DNA of 64,000 nucleotides from Streptococcus sp. LQJ-218 (lineage in GTDB: Bacteria > Bacillota > Bacilli > Lactobacillales > Streptococcaceae): the NCBI RefSeq assembly GCF_003428885.1, contig NZ_QQRU01000006.1:62001-126000 (forward strand), given 5' to 3'. The translations under genes were made by a program, and so were the position numbers. The stretch's first letter is position 1; each line of letters starts with the position of its first letter. Below the pieces are notes generated by a model. The model worked only from the letters and a program-made list of their open reading frames with translations. It did no database searches and was not told the DNA's origin. Shown here one piece after another: positions 28,918 through 38,427 of this stretch.

Positions 28918-28926
28918 ATTATACCA
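28918..28926 (-). promoter_or_regulatory. Extended -10 promoter abutting the DUF1146 start
   Basis: The minus strand reads TGGTATAAT; six bases separate it from the ATG, placing the expected transcription start on the start codon. Confidence 0.65.
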
Positions 28927-28968
28927 TCTTCTCTGTTTACGCGCTAGTTTGGAAATTCCCCTCAAAAT

Positions 28969-30006
28969 CTAGGGATTGTTTTTCAAGTAATCAATTGCAT
29001 CTTGTAGGGTTTTAACGGGCACGATTTTCATATCTGTCTTGATTGTTTTAGCTGCTTCCAGGGCTGTTTGGTAGTTGTTTTTCGCATCAGGATGTGCTTT
29101 TTGTTCTTCTTCGCTAACAGGGTTATCCGGGGCAAAGAAAATCGCGACACCTTCTCTAGCCGAAGCTACAACTTTCTTATCAATACCTCCAATGTCCCCC
29201 ACATTCCCATCACGGTCAATGGTACCTGTACCAGCAACGATACGACCATTACGAAGGCCAGGGTCAGCTATTTGGGTATAGATGGCCAGACTAAACATGA
29301 GACCTGCACTTGGACCGCCGATACCAGCTGTTGAAAAGCGAATTGGGACATCACTGGTCACTTCCGTACGGTCAATCAAACCGATTCCAATTCCATTTTT
29401 GCCATTTTCCAAGGTGATAATCTTTCCTTCTGCAGACTTGGTTTGCCCATCCTCTTCATAGGTCACTTTAACTGAGTCTCCTAGCTTTTGAGAATTGACG
29501 TAATCAATCAAGTCTTTGGAACTATCAAAGGTCTGATCATTGACTGCTGTGACGGTATCAGAGATGTTAAGAATCCCTTTAAAGGTCGAATTATCCGTCA
29601 CAGTCAAGACATAAACCCCAAGGTATTTGAGTTCAATATCCTTACCAGCTGTTTTTAGCCCTTGATACTTAGCCATGTTTTGTGATGTTTGCATGTAAAA
29701 TTGATTGATCCGCATAAATTCTACATCAGAAGAACCACCTGTAGTCTCCTGGGCACTACGAATATCTGTAAAAGGCGTCAACCAAGCATAAATCATATGG
29801 GCTAAAGTAGCGTGTTGGACACCAACTGTAACGAATTGATAGGCACCTGCTTCCTTATCTTCTGTGTCATTGACTTTAAGGACTTGGCGAATATCTTCCG
29901 AACCACCTGGAACCTCTATGTAGTAGGGCAAGGGCACTACAAACGCCAAGAAAGTCACAATCAAGGCCGCAATAACATATAAGGGCCATCTAATCTTTTT
30001 TTTCAT
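28969..30006 (-). CDS. sepM: SepM-type PDZ/Lon-like membrane serine protease
   Basis: This 345-residue protein has an N-terminal membrane anchor ([20 protein letters not shown]), a PDZ domain (about 125-200; [19 protein letters not shown]) and a Lon-type S16 catalytic domain ([20 protein letters not shown], Ser; [11 protein letters not shown], Lys of the Ser-Lys dyad). SepM trims competence-stimulating peptide in S. mutans and related streptococci; the substrate here is inferred. It overlaps coaD by 17 bases. Confidence 0.9.
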   Translation of the reverse strand: MKKKIRWPLYVIAALIVTFLAFVVPLPYYIEVPGGSEDIRQVLKVNDTEDKEAGAYQFVTVGVQHATLAHMIYAWLTPFTDIRSAQETTGGSSDVEFMRINQFYMQTSQNMAKYQGLKTAGKDIELKYLGVYVLTVTDNSTFKGILNISDTVTAVNDQTFDSSKDLIDYVNSQKLGDSVKVTYEEDGQTKSAEGKIITLENGKNGIGIGLIDRTEVTSDVPIRFSTAGIGGPSAGLMFSLAIYTQIADPGLRNGRIVAGTGTIDRDGNVGDIGGIDKKVVASAREGVAIFFAPDNPVSEEEQKAHPDAKNNYQTALEAAKTIKTDMKIVPVKTLQDAIDYLKNNP

Positions 30007-30478
30007 TTCTTATTTCCTCCAAAATACTCTCAGGAACATAGCAGGCAACATCCTGACCAAACTTCAAAAGCTCTCTCACGCCTGATGAACTGATATAGAG
30101 ATGCTCCGGTCTGCTATGTAAATAAATGGTTTCTATACCAGGAGACAGCTGATGGTTGTAGTAATCAAAACTGGCTTCATATTGCAAATCTGACGCATTT
30201 CTCAAGCCTCGCACTAGGAAAGCAACCCCCAGTCTTTTTGCAACATCAACTACCAATTCATCATGAGAAGACACAACTTCAACATTTTCCAAATGTTTCA
30301 CAGCTTTTTCTACCCCCCGTTTACGATTTTCGATAGGGAGAAACCCTTGTTTGTGAGGATTAAAAAAAATACCCACATAAAGCTTATCAAAAAGTCTGCT
30401 CGCCCGCTCAATCATATCCAGATGCCCATTTGTCATCGGATCAAATGAGCCTGTGAATAATCCAATCTTATCTGACAT
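29990..30478 (-). CDS. coaD: Phosphopantetheine adenylyltransferase
   Basis: This 162-residue nucleotidyltransferase makes dephospho-CoA from 4'-phosphopantetheine and ATP. Motifs: [19 protein letters not shown] (TxGH-type), the [12 protein letters not shown] loop and the [17 protein letters not shown] motif near the C-terminus. It overlaps rsmD by 11 bases at its start and sepM at its end; rsmD-coaD-sepM is a common Firmicute operon. Confidence 0.96.
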   Translation of the reverse strand: MSDKIGLFTGSFDPMTNGHLDMIERASRLFDKLYVGIFFNPHKQGFLPIENRKRGVEKAVKHLENVEVVSSHDELVVDVAKRLGVAFLVRGLRNASDLQYEASFDYYNHQLSPGIETIYLHSRPEHLYISSSGVRELLKFGQDVACYVPESILEEIRNEKKD

Positions 30479-31007
30479 AGACTGTCACCTTACTAATTCC
30501 ATAACTCTTTTCCTTCCAGATACCCAGACAGGCAATTTCTTCTGGAAGTTCAACCGTCTTATCCGTCTCACACACGACCATGACATCTTCAGAAAAAAGC
30601 TCTCTCTCAGCCATTTTTTCAATATCTGCTACGATTTGTTCCTTGGCATAAGGAGGGTCTAAGAAAATGAGGTCAAATTTCCCAGATATTTGTTCCAATG
30701 CTCTCTCTGCATCCATTTTGAGAAGTTGAAATTTTCCAACTTCCTTGGTCATCTGAATATTTTCAGCCACGATGGTCTGAGCCTTACGGTCTCGCTCCAC
30801 CAAAACAGCGCTGGACATGCCACGTGAGACTGCCTCGATAGATAAACCACCACTACCTGCATACAGGTCCAAGACTCTTCCACCTTCAAAGTAGGGACCT
30901 ATCATGTTAAAGATAGCTCCCCTAACCTTATCCGAAGTAGGTCTTGTCGTCTTGCCTTCTAGTGTCTTGAGGGGACGTCCCCCATAGATTCCTGATACGA
31001 TTTTCAT
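30468..31007 (-). CDS. rsmD: 16S rRNA (guanine966-N2)-methyltransferase
   Basis: This 179-residue SAM-dependent methyltransferase has IYGGRPLKT and [16 protein letters not shown] at the N-terminus, SAM motif [18 protein letters not shown] and catalytic DPPY ([13 protein letters not shown]). It is the first gene of rsmD-coaD-sepM. The ATG is only seven bases from an extended -10 box (31015-31020) and no ribosome site fits between, so it may be translated from a leaderless mRNA. Confidence 0.94.
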   Translation of the reverse strand: MKIVSGIYGGRPLKTLEGKTTRPTSDKVRGAIFNMIGPYFEGGRVLDLYAGSGGLSIEAVSRGMSSAVLVERDRKAQTIVAENIQMTKEVGKFQLLKMDAERALEQISGKFDLIFLDPPYAKEQIVADIEKMAERELFSEDVMVVCETDKTVELPEEIACLGIWKEKSYGISKVTVYVR

Positions 31008-31014
31008 ACCGTTT

Positions 31015-31023
31015 ATTATACCA
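31015..31023 (-). promoter_or_regulatory. Extended -10 promoter abutting rsmD
   Basis: TGGTATAAT on the minus strand ends seven bases before the rsmD ATG. Confidence 0.65.
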
Positions 31024-31071
31024 AATTATGAGCGAAAAGAGAAAGAAAACCGAACCTTGCGGTTCGATTCT

Positions 31072-32064
31072 TTACAAAATATTTTCGTAAGTATTTCTCA
31101 CTTCTTGAGGCCAAACACTTGTTTGTACTTCTCCGATGTGTTTCTTGCGAAGTAGGAACATAGCCATCCGAGATTGTCCAATTCCTCCACCGATTGTAAA
31201 TGGGAATAGGCCATTCAATAGAGCCTTGTGCCATTCCAATTCCAAGCGGTCTTCATCACCTGTGATGGCAACCTGACGGCGAAGCGTTTCTTCATCAACA
31301 CGGATTCCCATAGAAGACAACTCAAAGGCTCCACCCAGAGACTCATTCCAGACAAGAATATCGCCATTTAGACCCTTGTAGCCATTTTCAGATTCGCTTG
31401 TCCAGTCATCATAATCTGGTGCCCGTCCATCATGTGGTTTACCGTCTGGTAATTCCCCACCGATACCAATCAAAAAAACAGCACCAAATTCTTTACAGAT
31501 AGCATTTTCACGCTCTTTTGGTGTCAAGTCTGGGTAGCGTTCTACCAACTCTTCTGTGTGGATAAAGGTGATTTGTTTTGGCAAGATCGATTCGATGTCA
31601 TAACGGGCTTCAACAGCTAGCTCAGTAAGACGAATAGCCTTGTAAATCTTCTCGACTGTTTCTTTTAGATAAGCGATATTCCGTTTACCATTTGGGATAA
31701 CTTTCTCCCAGTCCCACTGGTCAACATAAACAGAGTGAGTCGCATCCAGCGAATCTTCGTCTGGACGAAGGGCCTTCATGTGGACAAAAAGCCCTTCACC
31801 TTCACCGAAACCAAAACGAGCCAAGGTATGGCGTTTCCATTTGGCAAGGGAGTGCACAACTTCATAAGTAGCATCAGGGATTTGGAGAACCTTGACCGAT
31901 ACGGCATTCTCCACACCTGATAAGTTATCCTGCATCCCGTCGCCGACCCTGCTCAAGATGGGACCTTGAACTTCGACAACTTCTAACTTATCTTTCAAAT
32001 ACTGGGTAAAAGTGTTTTTGACAAAGGAAATCTCTTCTTGTTGATGAATAAAACTTTTCTTCAT
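31072..32064 (-). CDS. asnA: Aspartate-ammonia ligase (asparagine synthetase A)
   Basis: This 330-residue AsnA makes asparagine from aspartate, ammonia and ATP. It has a class II tRNA-synthetase-like fold (LVEVQ-like [47 protein letters not shown] as the ATP-binding motif 3). AGGAGTAGTTT precedes the ATG and a TATAAT box lies at 32094-32099. It is monocistronic between rsmD and the Bax-inhibitor-like gene. The window also encodes an asparaginase at 59727-60689. Confidence 0.96.
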   Translation of the reverse strand: MKKSFIHQQEEISFVKNTFTQYLKDKLEVVEVQGPILSRVGDGMQDNLSGVENAVSVKVLQIPDATYEVVHSLAKWKRHTLARFGFGEGEGLFVHMKALRPDEDSLDATHSVYVDQWDWEKVIPNGKRNIAYLKETVEKIYKAIRLTELAVEARYDIESILPKQITFIHTEELVERYPDLTPKERENAICKEFGAVFLIGIGGELPDGKPHDGRAPDYDDWTSESENGYKGLNGDILVWNESLGGAFELSSMGIRVDEETLRRQVAITGDEDRLELEWHKALLNGLFPFTIGGGIGQSRMAMFLLRKKHIGEVQTSVWPQEVRNTYENIL

Positions 32065-32093
32065 AAACTACTCCTCAAAAATTAGTTAAAAGC

Positions 32094-32099
32094 ATTATA
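32094..32099 (-). promoter_or_regulatory. -10 box of asnA
   Basis: TATAAT on the minus strand, 29 bases before the ATG; the -35 region is poor. Confidence 0.5.
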
Positions 32100-32133
32100 C
32101 ACCTATTTCCAAGAAAAGGAAAGAGCGAATACG

Positions 32134-32160
32134 AAAAAACCAGTGCTCCTTCGAACACTG
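32134..32160 (-). terminator. Terminator of the Bax-inhibitor-like gene
   Basis: CAGTGTTC, loop GAAG and GAGCACTG form an 8-bp stem followed by TTTTTT on the minus strand, 14 bases past the stop codon. Confidence 0.9.
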
Positions 32161-32174
32161 ATGTTAGGGACTTT

Positions 32175-32858
32175 CTAGTCATTGCGACCAAAGATACGTA
32201 GAATACTTAGGAAAAGATTGATAAAATCAAGATAGATACTGAGAGCCATTGACACAACCCAACCTGTCGCTACGCGGCCTTGTGATTGTTCATAGACATA
32301 GCGAATTTTTTGGTTATCCCAAGCAATCAACCCAGAGAAGACCAAGACCATGGCTACACTAATCATATAATCAAAGAAACCGCTAGCCAAGAAAATATTG
32401 ACTATCATAGCAATAATCAAACCGATGAGGGCTGCCATCATCGCTCGACCAATCCCACTCAAATCTTTCTTAGTGAACATACCGACTGCCGCCATGACAA
32501 AAAAGAGAAGGGCACTCGATACAAAGGCAGATAAAACTGTCCCTGGAGTATAGAAGGCCACCACAAAACTAAGGGTAAAGCCGTTTAATACTGAGTAAAG
32601 TAAAAATACTGGAAGAGCCGCTGGACTATTCTTTGAAGCCATACTGCTGGCAACGAAAACCAGAGCTAGCTCTGCAAAAGTAGCAATGGTCAGCCAGAGA
32701 CGCCCCTGCATCAAAAAATAAACTAACTGAGACTGAAAGACCGTCAACATAAGGCCTGATACTAAAGCGGATAGCCCGATTCCAAGACCAACAAAGGCAT
32801 AAACCTTAGCATAAAATTGATTGAGACCTGCGCGGTCGTGAATAATAGTGTGATTCAT
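32175..32858 (-). CDS. Bax inhibitor-1/YccA family membrane protein
   Basis: This 227-residue protein has seven hydrophobic segments (e.g. FYAKVYAFVGLGIGLSALVS, WLTIATFAELALVFVASSMA, LPVFLLYSVLNGFTLSFVVA, SIYLDFINLFLSILRIFG). The UPF0005/BI-1 signature is visible in the final helix (LDFINLFLSILRIFG). Members act as calcium-leak channels or interact with membrane proteases; the bacterial role is unclear. It has its own extended -10 promoter (TGTTATAAT near 32897) and terminator. Confidence 0.9.
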   Translation of the reverse strand: MNHTIIHDRAGLNQFYAKVYAFVGLGIGLSALVSGLMLTVFQSQLVYFLMQGRLWLTIATFAELALVFVASSMASKNSPAALPVFLLYSVLNGFTLSFVVAFYTPGTVLSAFVSSALLFFVMAAVGMFTKKDLSGIGRAMMAALIGLIIAMIVNIFLASGFFDYMISVAMVLVFSGLIAWDNQKIRYVYEQSQGRVATGWVVSMALSIYLDFINLFLSILRIFGRND

Positions 32859-32912
32859 ATTTTCTCCTTTTCTATGAATATCTTTCCTTGATTATAACAA
32901 AGAAAGTTAAAA

Positions 32913-33653
32913 TTAGCTTAAATGAAAAATTAAAATGCCGGCTGCAACGGCAACATTCAAACTCTCCGCCTGCCCCTTCATACTAATGTGGACCAACTGG
33001 TCTGCACTTTCAGCCATGAGAGGACTAATTCCTTGACCCTCATTTCCCATGACTAGTACAAAATTTTCTATAGGAGGCAGTTCTCTGTAATCAACAGAAT
33101 CTTTAGATAGAGTTGTTGCCAGCACAGGGATAGCTGCCTCTTTGGCTTCCTTAAGAAGCGCTTGACTAGACATCCTATAAATAGGCAGATGAAAATGACT
33201 GCCTTGCATGGAACGTAGGGTCTTGAGACTATAGATATCTGCCGACTTATCTGAAACAATTACTCCAGTAAAACCTGCTGCATCCGCAGTCCGAATGATG
33301 GTTCCTACATTACCAGGATCTTGCACATCTTCCAAAAATAAGAACTTTCCCTGACTAAAATCAACTTGTCCTACTTCTTCTTTTTGAACCAGCGCAACAA
33401 TTCCCTGTGGAGTCTGAGAATCTGCCAAATCTAGCAAAATATCCTCTGAAACCCAGACAGTTTGCGGAAAAGCGGCTAACTGATCTCGGTAATTTTCTAA
33501 GGCAAAGATTTTCTCAATCGTCATCCCAGCTTGAACAGCTTCTTCAAACAAGTGCCATCCTTCAATCAAATAAGCAGACTTGCGGTATTTTTTTTGGTGT
33601 AATTTCTTGGCATTTTTTACCACAGAATTGGCTTTTGAGGTTATAATAGTCAT
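32913..33653 (-). CDS. TrmH/SpoU-family RNA 2'-O-methyltransferase
   Basis: This is a 246-residue SPOUT methyltransferase. An N-terminal substrate-binding domain (KNAKKLHQKKYRKSAYLIEG) is followed by the knotted catalytic domain with motif 1 LEDVQDPGNVGTIIRTADAA, motif 2 VLVMGNEGQGIS and motif 3 ISMKGQAESLNVAVAAGIL. The target, probably a 23S rRNA or tRNA ribose, is not predictable. I use the ATG at 33653; an extended -10 ends six bases upstream with no room for a ribosome site. Confidence 0.9.
   Translation of the reverse strand: MTIITSKANSVVKNAKKLHQKKYRKSAYLIEGWHLFEEAVQAGMTIEKIFALENYRDQLAAFPQTVWVSEDILLDLADSQTPQGIVALVQKEEVGQVDFSQGKFLFLEDVQDPGNVGTIIRTADAAGFTGVIVSDKSADIYSLKTLRSMQGSHFHLPIYRMSSQALLKEAKEAAIPVLATTLSKDSVDYRELPPIENFVLVMGNEGQGISPLMAESADQLVHISMKGQAESLNVAVAAGILIFHLS
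33642..33647 (+). promoter_or_regulatory. -10 box for acyP
   Basis: TATAAT on the plus strand, 40 bases before the acyP start and overlapping the start region of the divergent methyltransferase gene. Confidence 0.45.
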
Positions 33654-33659
33654 AGAAAC

Positions 33660-33668
33660 ATTATAACA
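33660..33668 (-). promoter_or_regulatory. Extended -10 promoter abutting the TrmH-type gene
   Basis: TGTTATAAT on the minus strand ends six bases before the ATG; divergent with the acyP -10 box. Confidence 0.6.
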
Positions 33669-33686
33669 CAATCAAGGAGGTTTGGT

Positions 33687-33965
33687 ATGCAAAAGGTTAG
33701 AATGATTGCCCAAGGTAGGGTGCAGGGAGTCGGCTTTCGTTGGGGTGTCTATAGCTTAGCGCTTGAAATTGGTGGCATCACTGGCCGAGTATGGAATAAC
33801 GACGATGGCACAGTGGAAATATTAGCCCAAGCAGACTCATCTGCTACCATGGCAAAATTTATCCAAGAAATCCGAAAAGGGCCGACACCTTTTTCAAAAG
33901 TCAGCTACTTAGATGTCGAACTAAGCAACTTTCCTCCTTACCCTGACTTTAAAATCGCAAATTAG
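33687..33965 (+). CDS. acyP: Acylphosphatase
   Basis: This 92-residue enzyme hydrolyses acyl phosphates. The catalytic Arg is in QGRVQGVGFRWGVYSLA and the catalytic Asn in GRVWNNDDGTVEI; the family pattern is intact. AAGGAGG lies 8 bases before the ATG. It is transcribed divergently from the TrmH-type gene and is followed by yidC on the same strand after 77 bases. Confidence 0.93.
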   Translation: MQKVRMIAQGRVQGVGFRWGVYSLALEIGGITGRVWNNDDGTVEILAQADSSATMAKFIQEIRKGPTPFSKVSYLDVELSNFPPYPDFKIAN

Positions 33966-34014
33966 GTCTCTAGAACTATTGTATATTTTACAAAAAAACA
34001 GTAGAATAGAAAGG

Positions 34015-34020
34015 TATAAT
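34015..34020 (+). promoter_or_regulatory. -10 box of yidC
   Basis: TATAAT 22 bases before the GTG start; no convincing -35. Confidence 0.45.
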
Positions 34021-34042
34021 TTTTAAAGAAGGAATAAAAACA

Positions 34043-34969
34043 GTGAAATCTATTAAACGTTTTGCACTCTCAGCTATGGGAGTGGCTATGTTGCTCGTAT
34101 TGACAGGCTGTGTCCAAGTAGACAAAGCGACAGGCCAGCCAACAGGATTTATTTGGAATACGATTGGAGCGCCTATGGCTGAAGCTATCAAGTACTTCGC
34201 TACTGATAAAGGTCTAGGCTTTGGTGTCGCTATTATCATCGTAACCATTATCGTGCGCTTGATTATTCTGCCACTTGGTATCTACCAATCATGGAAGGCG
34301 ACACTTCACTCTGAAAAGATGAACGCCCTCAAGCACGTCCTTGAACCACACCAAACACGTCTCAAGGAAGCGACTACTCAAGAAGAAAAACTCGAAGCCC
34401 AACAAGCTCTCTTTGCTGCTCAAAAAGAGCACGGCATCAGCATGTTTGGTGGTGTAGGATGTTTCCCTATCCTCATTCAAATGCCTTTCTTCTCAGCCAT
34501 CTACTTTGCTGCCCAACATACTGAAGGTGTTGCTCAAGCAAGCTACCTAGGCATTCCTCTAGGTTCTCCAAGTATGATTTTGGTTGCCTGCGCTGGTATT
34601 CTTTACTATCTTCAATCGCTCCTTTCACTTCACGGAGTAGAAGATGAAATGCAAAGAGAACAAATCAAGAAAATGATTTACATGAGCCCACTCATGATCG
34701 TCGTCTTCTCCCTCTTCTCACCAGCTAGTGTCACACTTTACTGGGTTGTCGGTGGTTTCATGATGATTCTCCAACAGTTTATCGTCAACTATATCGTTCG
34801 TCCAAAACTTCGCAAAAAAGTCCGTGAAGAATTGGCAAAGAACCCACCAAAAGCACGTGCTTTCTCTACACCAAGCGGACGAAAAGACGTTACACCTGAG
34901 CAACCAACTGCTATCACAAGCAAGAAAAAACACAAAAATCGCAACGCTGGAAAACAACGTTCGAGATAA
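34043..34969 (+). CDS. yidC: Membrane protein insertase YidC/OxaA, lipoprotein type
   Basis: This is a 308-residue Oxa1-family insertase. The N-terminus is a lipoprotein signal (LLVLTGC, Cys about 23), then the 60KD_IMP domain with five membrane segments (GFGVAIIIVTIIVRLIILPL; FGGVGCFPILIQMPFFSAIY; YMSPLMIVVFSLFSPASVTL) and a basic C-tail (KKKHKNRNAGKQRSR) that binds ribosomes in YidC2-like proteins. The start is GTG at 34043 behind GAAGGAA. Streptococci have two paralogues; the strongly basic tail is compatible with YidC2, but its length is moderate, so I leave the number open. Confidence 0.93.
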   Translation: MKSIKRFALSAMGVAMLLVLTGCVQVDKATGQPTGFIWNTIGAPMAEAIKYFATDKGLGFGVAIIIVTIIVRLIILPLGIYQSWKATLHSEKMNALKHVLEPHQTRLKEATTQEEKLEAQQALFAAQKEHGISMFGGVGCFPILIQMPFFSAIYFAAQHTEGVAQASYLGIPLGSPSMILVACAGILYYLQSLLSLHGVEDEMQREQIKKMIYMSPLMIVVFSLFSPASVTLYWVVGGFMMILQQFIVNYIVRPKLRKKVREELAKNPPKARAFSTPSGRKDVTPEQPTAITSKKKHKNRNAGKQRSR

Positions 34970-34993
34970 AGCTATGTAAATTATCCAATAATT

Positions 34994-35050
34994 AAAAAAA
35001 GAATGAATGATAAATAGTTTTCATCAACTAGATATCATTCATTCTTTTTT
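34994..35050. terminator. Terminator between yidC and the sensor kinase gene
   Basis: AAAAAAGAATGAATGAT and ATCATTCATTCTTTTTT pair around a 22-base loop, with A- and T-runs on both flanks. Confidence 0.85.
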
Positions 35051-35113
35051 ATTATCTACTTTCACATCTTAAATTTATTTAAATCCTATGATAACAAATT
35101 AGTAAGTAAATCA

Positions 35114-36202
35114 CTATGATTTAATACAATTCACAGCTATTAAAACTTCTGCTCCCTCGTCTCTATTTCTAAGCTCAACTCGGCCTTTGTGTAGTTTTGC
35201 AACTCTACATACAAAACTAAGTCCAATACCATAATGTTGCTCTTTAACCGATCTAGCTTTATCCGTACGATAAAAGAGCTTCCCAAAATTAGTTAAAACT
35301 TCATCTGGAAATTCAGAGCCATTATTCCATATACCTATTTTCAATTCTTTCTCCTCTTGCTCTACCCTAATTTTAATTTTAGGATTCTGTTTATCTGCAT
35401 ACTCCAGAGCATTTGTTAAAATATTTTGTATTGCACGAATCAGAAGAGATGGATTTATATAATAGTTCCCAGTTCCTTTCACATTTTGTTCAAAAGAAAA
35501 CTTCATCTGATCTTTTATCAAAAAAGAGACTTCTTTCTCTAATTCATTGATAAAATCTGAAGAGGAATACTCCGTCCAACCTGTCTCATCATCATAATAG
35601 GTTTTAGAGTAGTGAATCAATTGATTGAAATAATCTAGTAACTGTTGACTAGCTCTTCCTATATCTGCTAAGCATTCTTGAGATTGATCGTTTTCAGTTA
35701 TCGCCTGTAAAAATTCCACATTTCCCCTAATAATGGTTAAGGGAGTCTTTAAATCATGAGAAGCTGCTGAAACCTGAAATATTAAATCTTCCTTCTGCTG
35801 TTTCTCATCAACTATTAATTGTCGAATTCTATCTTGCATCACAATAATCCGATTTCCTGTCTCGCGAAATTCTTTAACCGTTAAACTGTCTGTACATTCC
35901 CTCTCCAACCATATACTATTTTCATAAATCAAAGTCATTTCATAACTCAGTTTTTTCAACAATTTTCCAATGTGATAACTTATTAGAATAATCAATAAAA
36001 CGCAAATATATATCCATGATGACACATTAAAAAAGATTGATAGAACACCACTATTGTTTAGAGGTTTCCCATCTTCATTTATTTGTATAGATACTGAAGC
36101 TAAGGGAATAAGATAGGCCATTAGTAAGCCAAGACTAAACTGCCAAATAATTCTCCAACAGGTTTCTCGAATTAATTGTCTAAAACTTTTGATTCTACCC
36201 AT
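35114..36202 (-). CDS. Sensor histidine kinase of ABC-linked two-component system
   Basis: This 362-residue kinase has two N-terminal transmembrane helices (LGLLMAYLIPLASVSI and WIYICVLLIILISYHIG) with a short external loop of about 35 residues, a HisKA H-box SAASHDLKTPLTIIRGN and a HATPase with N-box AIQNILTNALEYAD, a degenerate G1 (IWNNGSEFPD) and G2 (HYGIGLSFV). The small sensor loop and the neighbouring ABC exporter resemble systems that detect antimicrobial peptides. The ATG follows GGAGGATATCA and overlaps the regulator gene by 31 bases. Confidence 0.88.
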   Translation of the reverse strand: MGRIKSFRQLIRETCWRIIWQFSLGLLMAYLIPLASVSIQINEDGKPLNNSGVLSIFFNVSSWIYICVLLIILISYHIGKLLKKLSYEMTLIYENSIWLERECTDSLTVKEFRETGNRIIVMQDRIRQLIVDEKQQKEDLIFQVSAASHDLKTPLTIIRGNVEFLQAITENDQSQECLADIGRASQQLLDYFNQLIHYSKTYYDDETGWTEYSSSDFINELEKEVSFLIKDQMKFSFEQNVKGTGNYYINPSLLIRAIQNILTNALEYADKQNPKIKIRVEQEEKELKIGIWNNGSEFPDEVLTNFGKLFYRTDKARSVKEQHYGIGLSFVCRVAKLHKGRVELRNRDEGAEVLIAVNCIKS

Positions 36203-36858
36203 TGATATCCTCCACCGTACAAGGTTTTAATTGGATTTAATTGATAAGGTTTCAGCTTTTGACGAATTTGATAAATGTACTCTGAAACCGAACGTAAAAG
36301 CGCTTCTGAACTTTGTGGATATAGATAATTATAAATTTCCTCAATAGAATACATTTTACTTGGGTTGCTTGCCAAAAGATTCACTATGTCAAATTCCCTC
36401 CTTGTCAGAGCAATCTTATCATCGTTTACAAATAGTTCCTTACTATCCGTATATAGTATAAGCTTCCCAATCTTTATTTGATGAACATATCCTTTAATCC
36501 GTTCTTCACGACGTAAGTGCATTTTAACACGTGCTAACAATTCTTGCATACTAAAGGGCTTCATAATATAATCATCAGCACCTGCATTAATTCCAGCTAC
36601 TAAATCTTCATCCATATCCTTAGCAGTTATAAAACAGATAGGAACAGTTATCTGCTCGCGAATCATCTGACAGATTTCTAAACCACTAACAGGCATCATA
36701 ATATCTAATAAAATCAAGTCAAAGCCTGTAAAATCACAAAGATCAATCTCTTCTATCTTATTTCGTATGACTACTTCATATTTTTCATATTCTAGTACTT
36801 TTTTTATTAGGCGAAGAATAGCAAGATCATCATCTACCACCAAAATTTTATAAGCCAT
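36172..36858 (-). CDS. OmpR-family response regulator
   Basis: This 228-residue protein has a receiver domain (VVDDD; phosphoacceptor Asp in LILLDIMMPVSG; Thr in CFITAKD; Lys in IMKPF) and a C-terminal Trans_reg_C winged helix (LTRREFDIVNLLASNPSKMY, ending KTLYGGGYQW). It lies between permease 2 (61 bases upstream) and the kinase gene. It probably activates the ABC genes of the same island in response to a peptide antibiotic; this is inference from organisation. Confidence 0.9.
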   Translation of the reverse strand: MAYKILVVDDDLAILRLIKKVLEYEKYEVVIRNKIEEIDLCDFTGFDLILLDIMMPVSGLEICQMIREQITVPICFITAKDMDEDLVAGINAGADDYIMKPFSMQELLARVKMHLRREERIKGYVHQIKIGKLILYTDSKELFVNDDKIALTRREFDIVNLLASNPSKMYSIEEIYNYLYPQSSEALLRSVSEYIYQIRQKLKPYQLNPIKTLYGGGYQWVESKVLDN

Positions 36859-36919
36859 AACTCACCCTCCTGAATATATTATAGCACTAACTGAGAAAAA
36901 GACAGGATAACCCCTGTCT

Positions 36920-37639
36920 TTAGCGTACATTTTTTCCTATAAGTATCAATGTAGCAAATAGAAAAACAATTAATAACCAAACTATTTGTATCCCTAAGCC
37001 TTGCCACACTGGATAATAAAGAGACAATGGATAGGTATAAAAACAATTCATACTAGCTAGTAATGGTAAATTTCTAAACAAAGAACTGAATTGTAGTAAC
37101 ATTTGTCCTAACCCCAACAAAAGGGATAAACTTATTCCCAAAATTAAGATAAAAGACTGGGAAATAAATACAAAAATACCACTTAAAAGAGCGAAGGTTA
37201 GAATAGAAATACAAGCTGGAAATAGAATTGTTAGAACATGTTTAATATTGCTCAAAAGATTAATATTGTAGTATCCTTGGGCGATTAGTATACATAATGA
37301 TATTACAGCGACCAATAATACAATTTCCATACATAATAAAATAGCTAGTTTACAGATTATAAATTTCAAACGATTTGGACATGTAAGAAAACTGGTACGA
37401 AGGCTAGAACCTGTAAATTCTTGACCTATAAATAGAACCGCTAGACTAACGAAACCTGCCTGTCCTAAATAGAGACTTTGCAGTAGCTGTTCCAAAACAA
37501 ACTGTAGAGTCAACTGGTCTGGCTTACTATTTAAAAAAACAACCATCGCCGGAACACACAGTAATAGAGCACCTATAATCAACCAGTGCCAAGGATTCAT
37601 AGTAAACTTGAGATACTCACTTTTAAGTTGCTCTTTCAA
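36920..37639 (-). CDS. ABC-2-type exporter permease (second)
   Basis: This 239-residue hydrophobic protein has six predicted membrane segments (e.g. WHWLIIGALLLCVPAMVVFL, LAILLCMEIVLLVAVISLCI, IQIVWLLIVFLFATLILIG). It belongs to the small LanE/LanG-like or BcrB-like permease group and would pair with the permease encoded just upstream. The preferred start is TTG at 37639, which sits about six bases behind AGGAGGTG and one base after the upstream stop; longer versions using GTG 37648 or TTG 37657 overlap that gene. Confidence 0.75.
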   Translation of the reverse strand: MKEQLKSEYLKFTMNPWHWLIIGALLLCVPAMVVFLNSKPDQLTLQFVLEQLLQSLYLGQAGFVSLAVLFIGQEFTGSSLRTSFLTCPNRLKFIICKLAILLCMEIVLLVAVISLCILIAQGYYNINLLSNIKHVLTILFPACISILTFALLSGIFVFISQSFILILGISLSLLLGLGQMLLQFSSLFRNLPLLASMNCFYTYPLSLYYPVWQGLGIQIVWLLIVFLFATLILIGKNVR

Positions 37640-37640
37640 C

Positions 37641-38426
37641 TTATTCACCTCCTCCAATATCTGACTTAAGTAAGCGGTAAATTGCTAAAGCCAAGAATGA
37701 GAAGTTCCAACAAAGTAACAATAAAATATTTTGTAAACTATTATGTTCTAAAATTTGAGGAGATGTAGCAATCAATCCTTGCCCCAATGCAACTGGAAGA
37801 AATTTTGCAACTGATATATAGTTTGCTAAGAATGTTCCTAAATTGTAGACTTGGGGAAGCAAAAATAATAGAGGAACAATGGCTGTTTTAAATGTCAAAG
37901 CCATAATATAGGCTAGAAGTCCCAACAAAGTCCAAGCTATACTGGCTAAAAATATATAGAACCAAACTGTTCCATTTAGTGAAAAAAGCAATAAGCCATC
38001 TTGTTCTAAAACATAATGTGTCATGTTAATCGTAAGGAATATTGATAGAAAGGAAATGAAAAAAGAAAATACAAGCCAAACTAATGTTTTTGAAACTAGG
38101 AAAGTAATTCGATTTGTAATAGAGAGGAGGCTTGTACGAATAGCAGAGCATTTATACTCCTCGGCTCCGTAAATTGAGCCTAGGATAATCATAATAAAAA
38201 CACCAAATAAAGTGACATCAAAACCTAAAAATTCAATAGGAGGTATAGCTTCTGCTAATTCTGGATTTGTCTCTGGTGTAGCATGAATACCAACTGAAAC
38301 AATTTGAGAAGCACCAATATTTGCTAAAAACGTTTGAAATACCAGTATCAAGAATAATACAACATGAGTAGCTCTCCTATAAAGTAATTTCAATATTTCA
38401 GAATGAAGAGAGTAAATAAGTGCCAT
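37641..38426 (-). CDS. ABC-2-type exporter permease (first)
   Basis: This 261-residue permease has an N-terminal cytoplasmic stretch (LHSEILKLLYRRATHVV), a first helix (LFLILVFQTFLANIGASQIV), an external loop with TPETNPELAEAIPPIEF, and five further helices. The SIYGAEEYKCSAIRTSLLSI element after helix 2 is typical of ABC-2 lantibiotic-immunity or bacitracin-type permeases. It begins two bases after the ATPase stop. Confidence 0.85.
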   Translation of the reverse strand: MALIYSLHSEILKLLYRRATHVVLFLILVFQTFLANIGASQIVSVGIHATPETNPELAEAIPPIEFLGFDVTLFGVFIMIILGSIYGAEEYKCSAIRTSLLSITNRITFLVSKTLVWLVFSFFISFLSIFLTINMTHYVLEQDGLLLFSLNGTVWFYIFLASIAWTLLGLLAYIMALTFKTAIVPLLFLLPQVYNLGTFLANYISVAKFLPVALGQGLIATSPQILEHNSLQNILLLLCWNFSFLALAIYRLLKSDIGGGE

Positions 38427-38427
38427 G

